Assembly: GCA_913054055.1 (NCBI GenBank)
Contig: CAJXIT010000094.1
Coordinates: 1 to 10,863, forward strand
Reading direction: 5' to 3'
Source of the DNA: an uncultured Thalassolituus sp.
Lineage (GTDB): Bacteria > Pseudomonadota > Gammaproteobacteria > Pseudomonadales > Oceanobacteraceae
Length of the DNA: 10,863 nt
The notes under the pieces were generated by a model. It was not told the origin of the DNA. It saw nothing but the letters and a program-made list of their open reading frames with translations, and did not search any database. The position numbers were made by a program, and so were the translations under genes. Positions 1-6,950 of the stretch are shown here, one piece after another. The number at the start of each line of letters is the position of its first letter. The first letter of the stretch is position 1.

Positions 1-966
1 AATGCCCTGTGCATATTGCATAAACTCTTTTACATATGGGTTGCTATTGTCTTCGTTCGTGTATAAAAATAAACGACGAGATAACGCATAATCTTCAGTA
101 GCAACCGTCATCTCTGTCGGCTTAAACGCTTGCGTAGGGCCATCACTGATGGCCAACAACTTACTTTTTCCCACAAAAGCCATACCAATAAAGCCAATGC
201 CACCTTGGTCTTGCACCACGTTATTCACTAGCTGTTCGCTTGATTCAAAACGGCTAGCATCTGGGCTTAGCTTATAGGTTTTACCTAACACCATATTTTT
301 GAAACTATCCCAAGTACCAGAGTTGCCATCACGGGCATATAGATTAATGGCTTGATCATGACCGCCCACTTGAGACCAGTTATCAACCTCCCCTGAAAAT
401 ATTCGACCCAATTGCACTTTGCTTAGTGAAGTTAAAGGGTTGTTTTTATTAACCACAATGGCTAAGCCATCTATGCCTAAAATATGCTCAGACTTCGGTG
501 AACGTAAATCTAAGCGGTCTTTCACTTGCTGAACCTCTTTATCCTTTACCGGGCGAGACGATGCCCAAATATCCGCATCCCCATTCATTAAGCTTTTAAA
601 GCCGGTGCTTGACCCATGGGCAGCCACTTTAATTTGAATGGTTTTTCCTAGGTTTACTAAATCCCCTTTTATCACTTTTTCATTTTCTGTCATCAAAGGC
701 TGAATACGCACATTTTGAATACCTTTAGCTTTAAGGTATGACACCATCATATTAGGGGCTAGACTGCCACCAATGGTATTAGACCCATGCATGGTAAATA
801 AGGTCACCACAGAGTTTTGGCTGGAAACAGACGTTAATGGTTTCGGTTTAACAAGAATTTCTTCTAGAGAGGCTTTCCAACGGTTTTCAGCACCGGAGAC
901 ATTGGCTTGAGCAGCGGCCGTAAACAGGCTCAGGATGACAAAAATAACGGCTAAATATTTCTTCAT
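1..966 (-). CDS. PstS-type phosphate-binding periplasmic protein, C-terminus cut by window edge
   Basis: The frame is open from the ATG at 966 to base 1 (322 residues), so the stop lies outside the window. Residues 1-21 are a Sec signal peptide (Lys-Lys start, hydrophobic core, AQA cleavage site). The mature part has the PstS/PBP-like layout: GSNTI at 61-65, GSSTGFKSL at 118-126, ADIWASSRP at 131-139, ARDGNSGTWDSF at 211-222 and GGIGFIGMAF at 255-264. In this family the Ser/Thr/Arg/Asp residues of such loops coordinate phosphate. The protein would deliver phosphate to a Pst ABC transporter or act as an accessory scavenger. Some marine relatives carry an OmpA-like C-terminal domain, and whether this one does cannot be seen. 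A Pho box lies about 50 bases upstream, which supports regulation by phosphate starvation. The family call is firm. The exact paralogue is not, so no symbol is given. Confidence 0.88.
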   Translation of the reverse strand, partial: MKKYLAVIFVILSLFTAAAQANVSGAENRWKASLEEILVKPKPLTSVSSQNSVVTLFTMHGSNTIGGSLAPNMMVSYLKAKGIQNVRIQPLMTENEKVIKGDLVNLGKTIQIKVAAHGSSTGFKSLMNGDADIWASSRPVKDKEVQQVKDRLDLRSPKSEHILGIDGLAIVVNKNNPLTSLSKVQLGRIFSGEVDNWSQVGGHDQAINLYARDGNSGTWDSFKNMVLGKTYKLSPDASRFESSEQLVNNVVQDQGGIGFIGMAFVGKSKLLAISDGPTQAFKPTEMTVATEDYALSRRLFLYTNEDNSNPYVKEFMQYAQGI

Positions 967-1018
967 TTAAGATCTTTTCTCATACTTTATTAATAGCTCG
1001 GCAGAGTACGCACACTTT

Positions 1019-1036
1019 ATGACAGTTTTATGACAA
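1019..1036 (-). promoter_or_regulatory. PhoB-binding site (Pho box)
   Basis: Read on the minus strand the site is TTGTCATAAAACTGTCAT: two TGTCAT half-sites 11 bases apart. It differs only in the first base from the classical CTGTCATAAAACTGTCAT arrangement. It lies 52 bases upstream of the ATG of the PstS-type gene and points towards it. Candidate -10 elements downstream are weak (TACTCT at 1003-1008, or TATTAA at 990-995), as expected for a promoter where PhoB replaces -35 recognition. Confidence 0.85.
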
Positions 1037-1082
1037 GCGATCATAGGCCGAGAAAATGAGAACTATTTTTATTTAGACCAAA

Positions 1083-1110
1083 AAAAACCAGCTAAAAAGC
1101 TGGTTTTTTT
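1083..1110 (-). terminator. Intrinsic terminator of grxD
   Basis: This is a perfect hairpin, ACCAGCT-AAAA-AGCTGGT, flanked by an A-run on the left and a T-run on the right. It can therefore terminate in both directions. It begins 22 bases beyond the glutaredoxin stop in that gene's direction and separates it from the Pho-box promoter of the PstS-type gene. Confidence 0.9.
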
Positions 1111-1131
1111 AAAACTCATGTACTGACTCAA

Positions 1132-1458
1132 TTAAGCTTCGTCAGGCACCGCTGCGTCGATCAATTCTTTCAATTCACCGTTTTCAGCCATTTCAGTCAC
1201 GATATCACAGCCTCCTACCAACTCACCTTTTACCCACAACTGCGGGAATGTTGGCCAATTAGCGTAAGTTGGTAAATTAGCACGCACATCAGGGTTAGAT
1301 AATACGTCAACATAAGCAAAGCGCTTACCACATTCCATTAACGCGGATACTGTGCGAGCAGAGAAACCACACTGAGGCTGGTTAGGGTTGCCCTTCATGT
1401 ATAGAAGTACGGTATTAGATTCAATTTGATCTTTGATTTGATCTAAGATGTCAGACAT
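1132..1458 (-). CDS. grxD: Monothiol glutaredoxin, Grx4 type (CGFS)
   Basis: This is a 108-residue single-domain CGFS glutaredoxin. The CGFS active site is at 30-33 with Lys22 upstream (YMKGNP). The cis-Pro loop WPTFPQLW is at 68-75 and the glutathione-binding GGCD at 82-85. These are the residues that let Grx4 dimers hold a glutathione-ligated [2Fe-2S] cluster. The family transfers or stores Fe-S clusters, often with BolA partners, rather than reducing disulfides. The frame can be extended to a GTG at 1464. The ATG at 1458 is preferred because a GAGAG ribosome site lies 7 bases upstream and the protein then starts MSDILDQI, the usual Grx4 N-terminus. The length is close to that of the E. coli protein. 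The gene appears monocistronic with its own terminator. Its position beside an iron locus fits its role but may be coincidence. Confidence 0.95.
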   Translation of the reverse strand: MSDILDQIKDQIESNTVLLYMKGNPNQPQCGFSARTVSALMECGKRFAYVDVLSNPDVRANLPTYANWPTFPQLWVKGELVGGCDIVTEMAENGELKELIDAAVPDEA

Positions 1459-1512
1459 AAACACACTCTCATTTAATAAATGTCACACGATTAGCGCCAT
1501 TTTAACGAATAA

Positions 1513-1529
1513 CCTAGTGCTTTACTAGG
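1513..1529. repeat. Short inverted repeat upstream of grxD
   Basis: CCTAGT-GCTTT-ACTAGG forms a 6-bp stem with a 5-base loop. On the minus strand it is followed by a weakly T-rich stretch (TTATTCGTT), so it could be a poor terminator for the TonB receptor transcript. It could also be a part of the neighbouring palindromic region. No role is certain. Confidence 0.4.
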
Positions 1530-1539
1530 ATAAGCCCTA

Positions 1540-1670
1540 AGCGCTTCTATCAGCCTGGCCCGCTCACCAAATAGATACCAGACAGCTCGTTCCTCACTTC
1601 TGGTATGACGCAGAGGGATAGCAACAAGGCTCTAGCATCCCCGACGCACAGTGCGCTTCGATCAGGGATC
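1540..1670. repeat. Palindrome-rich intergenic element, possible dispersed repeat
   Basis: This gap between the TonB receptor gene and grxD holds two compound palindromes. The first is ATACCAGA (1575-1582) and TCTGGTAT (1599-1606) around a 16-base loop. The second is an outer ATCCC/GGGAT pair (1637-1641, 1665-1669) enclosing CGCAC-A-GTGCG (1645-1655). There is no long T-run, so these are not typical terminators. The minus-strand text around the first (GTCATACCAGAAGTGAGG, then CTGGTATCTATT) resembles the small palindromic intergenic repeats scattered in many proteobacterial genomes. That resemblance is recalled, not searched. No open frame of note lies here. Confidence 0.5.
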
Positions 1671-1679
1671 TCAAGCAGG

Positions 1680-3884
1680 CTAAAACTGGTACTTCACCCC
1701 AAAATTCACCGACTGGGGTTTACCCGGGCGATAACCATAAGGCTTGCTGGACACTAAATAGGTTTCATCCAACACATTATCCAAGGCCCCATACACTTCT
1801 AAATCTGCCAGCACTTGGTAAGTGGCCGATAAATCCAACACTCCATAGGCAGGGACTTTTTCAGCATCAGGAATACTGCCCTCCCCTGAAATAGTGCGCA
1901 TCTCAGTTTGATACAACAGGGATGCATTCAACGCCCACTTTTCAACATTTAACCCGGCTTGCAGATTTAACTTATGGGCAGGTAAATAACCCAGCTCATA
2001 GCCACTTTTAATCTCTTGGCCTTTTTCACCAAACACCCCATTGGTATCAGTAAAGTCTTCTTGGAACTGGCCATTGCTGTATGTGTAAGTAAACGAGACA
2101 GGCACCGTATAAGCGTTCAGCTCAACACGGTGTCGCCACCCTGCTTCTAAGCCAAATACCAACGCACTGCCCGCATTGGCTTGAGTGCCCGCAATGTCAC
2201 TATCACACCCTTGAGATTGCGCACAAGAACCACTGAATTGATCATAGTCATTGATAAAACCAACCACTTCTAACTGGCCTAAACCGGAATAGCGAAAACC
2301 CATTTCATAGTTAGTACTGAATTCAGGTTCGATATTGCTATTGCCACTTGGGGTAGCCGCAGTAAAGCCTTTATAAATACCCGCCAGCACACCTAGGTCT
2401 TGGTTCATTTTTCTAAACACACCCACACCCGGCAAAATCACCGACTGGGTTAAAACTTCTTCACTTTCTAAAGTGCCCGTTAACGTACCAAAACTGCTTT
2501 TTGTGGTTTCAATGTTTTCATTGCGCACACCCACAGTAATGGTGCTATCACCCAGTTCAATTTCATCTTGAATATACAGGGCCAAAGCATTGGCTTGAAT
2601 TTCACTGTCTACCGAGGTTTTAAACGTACCTGCCACTGCGGTTAAACTGCCGCCCACCGCCATGACATAATTTTGCTCAGTGTGAAAACTGTCCACCGTA
2701 TCTTGATGCAGGCGAATGCCCACTTCCACACTATGAACGGCACCTGATGTGAAAAACGATTGATTAAAACGAGTTTGAATACCTTGCGAAACGTATTCAC
2801 GGCCATTGTTACCAATGCGTAATTGTTCTTGCGCTGAAGATGAAGCAGCAGCGCCAGTTAATACATTGTAATAACTGCTGTTAGTGATTGGATCATTAAT
2901 GGCATCTAAGATACTAATCGAACTGGAATTAAAGCCATTTAACTTAAACCAATCGCGAGAATAATTATTGCGATACACATCGGTGCTGATCGCCAGTTCA
3001 CTGGTTTCCATGGTGTGCGTTAATTGAAATTGTGTATGCTGCCATTCACTTAAATCCAATTGCGAAGCAGCATAGCGACGAAATGGGTCCGCATTAAAAT
3101 CCGCTTTGCTTAAACCCAAATAAGTTTCATCGGATGATTCATCGGCATAACCCAATTTAAGTTGAAACACATGACTGGTTTCACCCATAACCTGCCATTG
3201 CGTTTTAATTAGCGCATCGTTACGCACAAAGCCAGTATCGCCGCCCGTGTCTAAATCTTTAAAACCATCGGCACTGACACGCAAACCTTCCACTAAATAA
3301 CTAAAGTCACCCACTTGCTGACCCTGATAAACATTCACACGCTGATAATTATCCGTGCCGTATTGAACGTCTAACTCACCTTCAGCCGCATAAGGAATGT
3401 GTCGGCTCACCAAGTTAATGGCACCGCCTACTGTTGCAGGGCCGTACTGAATGGTCGACGGCCCTTTAAATACTTCAACCGCACTCATGCGCGATACATT
3501 AGGAAAATAATACGCCGCAGGGGCTGAATACGGCGAAGGCCCGGCCAATACACCGTCTTCCATTACTGTGACTTTTTTCGAACGCTCTGGAGACGTACCG
3601 CGTAAACCAATATTAGGGCGCAAGCCATAACCGTCTTCTTCTTGCAGGTTTACACCGGGTACAGCATTCAAAATGCGATGAATATCCGTGTATTCAAATT
3701 TTTCTAACTCAAGCTCGTCTAACAAAACCGCTGACCCAGGTTTAGTCAGAACTTCATCAGCACCACCAGTGATGTACACTTTATTAAGGTCAACTTGGTC
3801 ATTAGAAGCTTGCGCGACAGCCTTTAACGAAAACACACCCAATAAAGGTGCTATCAAAACTATTTTTAATTGTCGGTTATTCAC
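1680..3884 (-). CDS. FecA-like TonB-dependent outer-membrane receptor
   Basis: This is a gated 22-strand beta-barrel receptor of about 734 residues that imports an iron ligand using TonB-ExbBD energy. The start is taken as GTG at 3884, because GGAG lies 7 bases upstream (3892-3895) and the product then opens with a normal signal peptide (MNNRQLKIVLIAP...AVAQA, cleavage after residue 26). A longer frame begins at TTG 3932 but has no ribosome site. A possible TonB box (KVYITG) is at 35-40. The plug follows at about 45-160, with the FecA-like signature NIGLRGTSPERS near 91-102, then APAAYYFPNVSRMSAVEVFKG and the GGAINLVS plug end. The barrel ends in Phe (KYQF), as is usual. There is no N-terminal sigma-signalling domain, so the gene is not a FecIRA-type transducer. 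It lies 113 bases after the peroxidase gene and is probably co-transcribed with it. The ligand is unknown. The plug resembles ferric-citrate-type receptors, but that does not prove citrate. Confidence 0.9.
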   Translation of the reverse strand: MNNRQLKIVLIAPLLGVFSLKAVAQASNDQVDLNKVYITGGADEVLTKPGSAVLLDELELEKFEYTDIHRILNAVPGVNLQEEDGYGLRPNIGLRGTSPERSKKVTVMEDGVLAGPSPYSAPAAYYFPNVSRMSAVEVFKGPSTIQYGPATVGGAINLVSRHIPYAAEGELDVQYGTDNYQRVNVYQGQQVGDFSYLVEGLRVSADGFKDLDTGGDTGFVRNDALIKTQWQVMGETSHVFQLKLGYADESSDETYLGLSKADFNADPFRRYAASQLDLSEWQHTQFQLTHTMETSELAISTDVYRNNYSRDWFKLNGFNSSSISILDAINDPITNSSYYNVLTGAAASSSAQEQLRIGNNGREYVSQGIQTRFNQSFFTSGAVHSVEVGIRLHQDTVDSFHTEQNYVMAVGGSLTAVAGTFKTSVDSEIQANALALYIQDEIELGDSTITVGVRNENIETTKSSFGTLTGTLESEEVLTQSVILPGVGVFRKMNQDLGVLAGIYKGFTAATPSGNSNIEPEFSTNYEMGFRYSGLGQLEVVGFINDYDQFSGSCAQSQGCDSDIAGTQANAGSALVFGLEAGWRHRVELNAYTVPVSFTYTYSNGQFQEDFTDTNGVFGEKGQEIKSGYELGYLPAHKLNLQAGLNVEKWALNASLLYQTEMRTISGEGSIPDAEKVPAYGVLDLSATYQVLADLEVYGALDNVLDETYLVSSKPYGYRPGKPQSVNFGVKYQF

Positions 3885-3997
3885 CCGAACACTCCAAACT
3901 ATATTTTTAGCTTTTGGCTTTTTGTATTCCAAGCCACAACGTATTTTATTATCCGAAAACGGGGCTCTATATCGAACATTATTTAATTTTCAAACGA

Positions 3998-5284
3998 TTA
4001 AATACCGCACGTTTCGACCTTAGCTTGGTCTAATAAGTGTTCGTATTTTGCATCCGTCAGTGTCATTAAAAAACATTCTATTGCTTCAGCACGACCATCC
4101 TCACCTAGTAAACTTAACTGATTAGCTCGCAGAAGTTCATGCGCAATATTCATATCCAATTCTGGATCGCTAAACACACTGCCCGTTTCAGGGTTGACGA
4201 TAGTACTAACCTCATTACGACCTCGTACTCGTGCATGTTCATAAAATGCCAGTACACCTTCTAGAGTACTAAATACACCGTTGTGCATATAAGGTGCTGT
4301 TACTGCAACATTACGCATCGTTGGCACTTTGAACTTTCCCTTAGAGACATTCAAATCTTCTACTTCAATATTTTCATTATTAGCCAAACCTAAATCCACT
4401 GGGTGACTTAAACCTAAAGCTTCTCTTCTAGATTGAAGTTCAGTGTTTAATGGCACACCGATGTTATGAAATTCAAAACTGGTAAAAGGTTCTTTTCGGC
4501 TTGGTAAAGCTAAGGACTGATGACAAGCAGCACATGAAAAGTCAGATGAGAAAAATAATACTCGGCCTAGTTCTGCTTTCGATTCACTGGCGTATTGATA
4601 TTCAGAAGGAAACGATAATGATTTGTCGTATTTAGAATCAAACGATAAAAACGCTGTTTCGTCATTCGTCTCAAAATTAGCTATAGCATCGGCCATGGCG
4701 TCGTAAGCGCCCTCATCGGAATTAAAAATATCGGCGCCATAGAAGTATTCAAATGCTTCTACATATTCTGCATTTTCTTTCAATACAGATACCACAGCCG
4801 CTTTATCATCCATGCCCATTTCTAACGGGTTTGTTGGTGGCCCGCCAGCCTGACCGGATAAATTCGACTCACGCCCATCCCAAAACTGCCCACCTAAATA
4901 CCCGTCATAAGTCCCGTGTGTCGCCTGCTGCTGTCCGTTTCTTAAGCGGCTCACTTTGGTGAATTCCGGAATCATTGCAGCATAAGCAGCCGTTGGCGCG
5001 TTGCGATCACCAAAAGACGTACTGTCATCCCCTAGCGAGGCTGCATAAGGTGTATTGCCCTGAACACCATCAGCATCTCGTGAATCGGCAAAGCCGTTTT
5101 CTGGGTTATGGCAGGTCGCACAAGATTGTGTGCCGTTTTTAGATAAATTGGTGTCATGGAATAACGCATCACCCAGAAGCTGCTTACTTTCAATTTCGGG
5201 TAAAGTCTCAGGATCTGAACCCGAGCCACAACCCAACAAACAGAACGAGAGCATGCTCAGTAAAACCCATTGTGCATTTAACAT
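3998..5284 (-). CDS. Di-heme cytochrome c peroxidase/MauG-family lipoprotein
   Basis: A protein of 428 residues with two c-type heme sites, CATCH (55-59) and CAACH (251-255), one per cytochrome domain as in bacterial cytochrome c peroxidases and MauG. Other family marks are LFHDTNLSKNGTQSC before heme 1, FGDRNAPT (91-98), FWDGRE (134-139), NPLEMGM (152-158) and the C-terminal KVPTMRNVAVTAPYMHNGVF (319-338). The N-terminus is a lipoprotein signal with lipobox LLGC, lipid Cys19 and Gly at +2. The start is the ATG at 5284, with a GGTGG ribosome site 7 bases upstream. The family reduces peroxide or oxidises a partner protein using electrons from small c-type cytochromes. The substrate cannot be told from sequence. 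The gene is first in a leftward operon with the TonB receptor, divergent from the imelysin operon and next to Fur-like sites, so a role in iron handling rather than general peroxide defence is inferred. Confidence 0.9.
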   Translation of the reverse strand: MLNAQWVLLSMLSFCLLGCGSGSDPETLPEIESKQLLGDALFHDTNLSKNGTQSCATCHNPENGFADSRDADGVQGNTPYAASLGDDSTSFGDRNAPTAAYAAMIPEFTKVSRLRNGQQQATHGTYDGYLGGQFWDGRESNLSGQAGGPPTNPLEMGMDDKAAVVSVLKENAEYVEAFEYFYGADIFNSDEGAYDAMADAIANFETNDETAFLSFDSKYDKSLSFPSEYQYASESKAELGRVLFFSSDFSCAACHQSLALPSRKEPFTSFEFHNIGVPLNTELQSRREALGLSHPVDLGLANNENIEVEDLNVSKGKFKVPTMRNVAVTAPYMHNGVFSTLEGVLAFYEHARVRGRNEVSTIVNPETGSVFSDPELDMNIAHELLRANQLSLLGEDGRAEAIECFLMTLTDAKYEHLLDQAKVETCGI

Positions 5285-5389
5285 CTTTGAACCACCTTAA
5301 TCGAAACACTCTAACTGATGAATATATGAGCCATTACCAATTGAGTGGCTATCTATCTCAATCCAAACACCAGCCAATAAACACTGAGC

Positions 5390-5417
5390 ATAATACGGGA
5401 TTACAACCCACTTTAAA
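5390..5417 (-). promoter_or_regulatory. Candidate sigma-70 promoter for the peroxidase-TonB receptor operon
   Basis: On the minus strand TTTAAA (5412-5417) as -35 and TATTAT (5390-5395) as -10 are separated by 16 bases. They match 4 of 6 and 5 of 6 consensus bases. The -35 overlaps the start of the first Fur-like site, so Fur binding would block it. This was assigned by eye only. Confidence 0.45.
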
Positions 5418-5434
5418 ATGAGAATCGATTACAA
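5415..5434. promoter_or_regulatory. Fur-box-like site A
   Basis: AAAATGAGAATCGATTACAA contains the ATGAGAATCGATT core typical of Fur boxes (reverse strand AATCGATTCTCATT). The match to the 19-bp E. coli consensus GATAATGATAATCATTATC is partial, about 11 positions, with the left half better. It overlaps the -35 of the leftward promoter. Confidence 0.55.
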
Positions 5435-5442
5435 TACTATTT

Positions 5443-5461
5443 GATATTGCAAATCATTCCC
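5443..5461. promoter_or_regulatory. Fur-box-like site B
   Basis: GATATTGCAAATCATTCCC matches the 19-bp Fur consensus GATAATGATAATCATTATC at 14 of 19 positions by direct alignment. The similarity continues into the following CATTC. It ends 7 bases before the -35 of the rightward promoter. Together with site A it suggests joint iron control of both operons. Confidence 0.65.
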
Positions 5462-5468
5462 ATTCAAA

Positions 5469-5497
5469 TTAATATTCACATAAATTAATGCTATACG
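5469..5497 (+). promoter_or_regulatory. Candidate promoter for the imelysin operon
   Basis: TTAATA (5469-5474) and TATACG (5492-5497) are 17 bases apart, and TGC directly before the -10 gives an extended -10 motif. Each hexamer matches the consensus at 4 of 6 positions. It would give a leader of roughly 50 bases before the ATG at 5556. Assigned by eye. Confidence 0.45.
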
Positions 5498-5555
5498 TAC
5501 TGACTCACGTCAAACAAGAACCCTATAGTGAATTTTTATTTATCAAGGACTCATA

Positions 5556-6932
5556 ATGAAACTGACTAAAATTGCAGCATTAGTTGCAAGCTCATCACTA
5601 CTAATTGCTTGTGGAAGCGACAGCAATGACACTGCATCATCTGAATCTCGTCTTTTAGAAACCCATGCGAATATTGCATACGCGGTTTACACTGACTCCG
5701 TAAATACAGCTAAAGACCTTCAAACTGCGCTAGCAACTTTTAAAGCATCCCCTACTGCCGCCAATCTAGAAGCAGCTAAAAAAGCTTGGCTAGTTTCACG
5801 TGAGCCTTACGGGCAAAGTGAAGCTTTCCGTTTCCAAGATGGGCCAATTGATAACGAAACAGACGGCCCAGAAGGCGACCTAAATGCATGGCCTTTAGGT
5901 GAAGCACTAATCGATTACGTTAATCCAACTGGCAATGACTTTGATGAAGAAACTGCTGTTATCGCTAACTCAGCAGGCATCAATGACAATGGCGCTGTAG
6001 ACGGTACAGTGGCAGACCAAAACATTGTTCAAAGCACTGTATCCATTAACGCCGCTCTTTTTGACGGCAACTCTGCTACCAACGCTGACGAATCAGATGT
6101 AATCACTGGCTACCACGCCATTGAATTCCTACTATGGGGTCAAGATCTTAATACTTCTGCCGGTGTAACCGATGGTACCGACCGTGACGAAGCTGTTAAG
6201 ACTGGTGAGTTTGATCATGGTGGCCAACGTCCACTAACGGACTTCACTTCTGATGATGATGCTGACCGTCGCCACACTTACCTTGAAGTTGTTGCAGCTA
6301 AATTGGTTTCTGACTTAGAAGCGGTTCAAGCTGAATGGGCTACTGGTGCTGACTACCGTGCTGACTTTATAGACACTTCAGATTCTAATGAGACTACCAC
6401 TAAGCTAACAACCATCGTGCAAGCAATGGGAACAATGGCTTACGGCGAACTAGCTGGTGAGCGTATGGCTGTTGCATACGACGGTAACTCTCAAGAAGAT
6501 GAACATTCTTGTTTTTCTGATAACACTCACCGTGATGTATGGCTAAACGCTGAAGGCGTGGCCAACCTATATTATGGCGATTATGCGGGTTATGACAGCA
6601 ACCAAGACGGTATTGATGATGTAACAACTAACCAAGTATCTGGTTACGGCTTTGACGACTACCTTAACGACAAAGGCTTAGAGAATTTAAGTGCTGACAT
6701 CACTGCTGCCTTAGAAGCCACTGAAACTCAGTATATGGCTATTGATACTGCGGCCACTGATAACGACCAACCTTTTGATGTGCTAATCATGATGGCTAAT
6801 CACGGTGATACAAACCCAGTATTAACCACGATCAATGCGCTAAAAGAGCAATCAAATGGTTTCATTGAAATGGCTGAAGAATTAAACTTAGGCACTGTAA
6901 CAGTTACAGATACTACTGAAGCTTTTGATTAA
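5556..6932 (+). CDS. Imelysin-family iron-regulated lipoprotein (IrpA/IcmP-like)
   Basis: A protein of 458 residues. The N-terminus MKLTKIAALVASSSLLIAC is a lipoprotein signal with lipid Cys19 and Gly at +2. The imelysin (Peptidase_M75) motif GxHxxE is intact as GYHAIE (185-190), followed by FLLWGQDL. The aromatic/acidic run AWLVSREPYGQSEAFRF (77-93) and the block GERMAVAYDGNSQEDEHSCF (301-320) fit the IrpA/IcmP branch. Members were first described as proteases, but the fold is the EfeO type and metal binding is better supported. The mature protein is very acidic. A Ca-loop-like DSNQDGIDD lies at 347-355. AAGGA sits 6 bases before the ATG. It is the first gene of the rightward operon, and the intrinsic terminator just downstream suggests that it is made in excess of the following genes. 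The role is probably iron or iron-complex binding in the periplasm. Confidence 0.92.
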   Translation: MKLTKIAALVASSSLLIACGSDSNDTASSESRLLETHANIAYAVYTDSVNTAKDLQTALATFKASPTAANLEAAKKAWLVSREPYGQSEAFRFQDGPIDNETDGPEGDLNAWPLGEALIDYVNPTGNDFDEETAVIANSAGINDNGAVDGTVADQNIVQSTVSINAALFDGNSATNADESDVITGYHAIEFLLWGQDLNTSAGVTDGTDRDEAVKTGEFDHGGQRPLTDFTSDDDADRRHTYLEVVAAKLVSDLEAVQAEWATGADYRADFIDTSDSNETTTKLTTIVQAMGTMAYGELAGERMAVAYDGNSQEDEHSCFSDNTHRDVWLNAEGVANLYYGDYAGYDSNQDGIDDVTTNQVSGYGFDDYLNDKGLENLSADITAALEATETQYMAIDTAATDNDQPFDVLIMMANHGDTNPVLTTINALKEQSNGFIEMAEELNLGTVTVTDTTEAFD

Positions 6933-6950
6933 TTAGTCAGTGAAAATTTG

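Larger units (their letters stand above)
5285..5555. other. Divergent promoter region between the two arms of the iron locus
   Basis: This 271-bp non-coding region separates the peroxidase (leftward) and imelysin (rightward) genes. It contains two Fur-like sites, one candidate promoter for each direction, and both ribosome sites. These are AAGGA at 5545-5549, 6 bases before the imelysin ATG, and GGTGG just before the peroxidase ATG. A small 6-bp inverted repeat (ATTGAG/CTCAAT, 5340-5345 and 5357-5362) lies in the leader of the peroxidase transcript. No open reading frame of note is present. Confidence 0.8.

Noticed and set aside
1680..3884. FecA-type sigma-regulating receptor
   Set aside because: There is no N-terminal signalling (secretin/TonB short) domain between the signal peptide and the plug, and no FecI/FecR-type genes adjoin.
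3885..3997. Possible separate Fur box or promoter before the TonB receptor gene
   Set aside because: The gap is AT-rich (for example GATAATAAAATACG on the minus strand) but the second half of a Fur box is absent and no good -35/-10 pair was found, so co-transcription with the peroxidase is preferred.
3688..4023. 111-residue plus-strand open frame across the start of the TonB receptor gene
   Set aside because: It is antisense to the signal peptide and plug of a clear TonB receptor gene and also runs into the peroxidase end. Its product is low-complexity Ser/Thr-rich with no family resemblance.
4753..4962. Short plus-strand frame inside the peroxidase gene, and the similar one at 5032-5229 on the minus strand
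   Set aside because: Both are shadows of the well-supported di-heme peroxidase gene, without ribosome sites or domain-like sequence.
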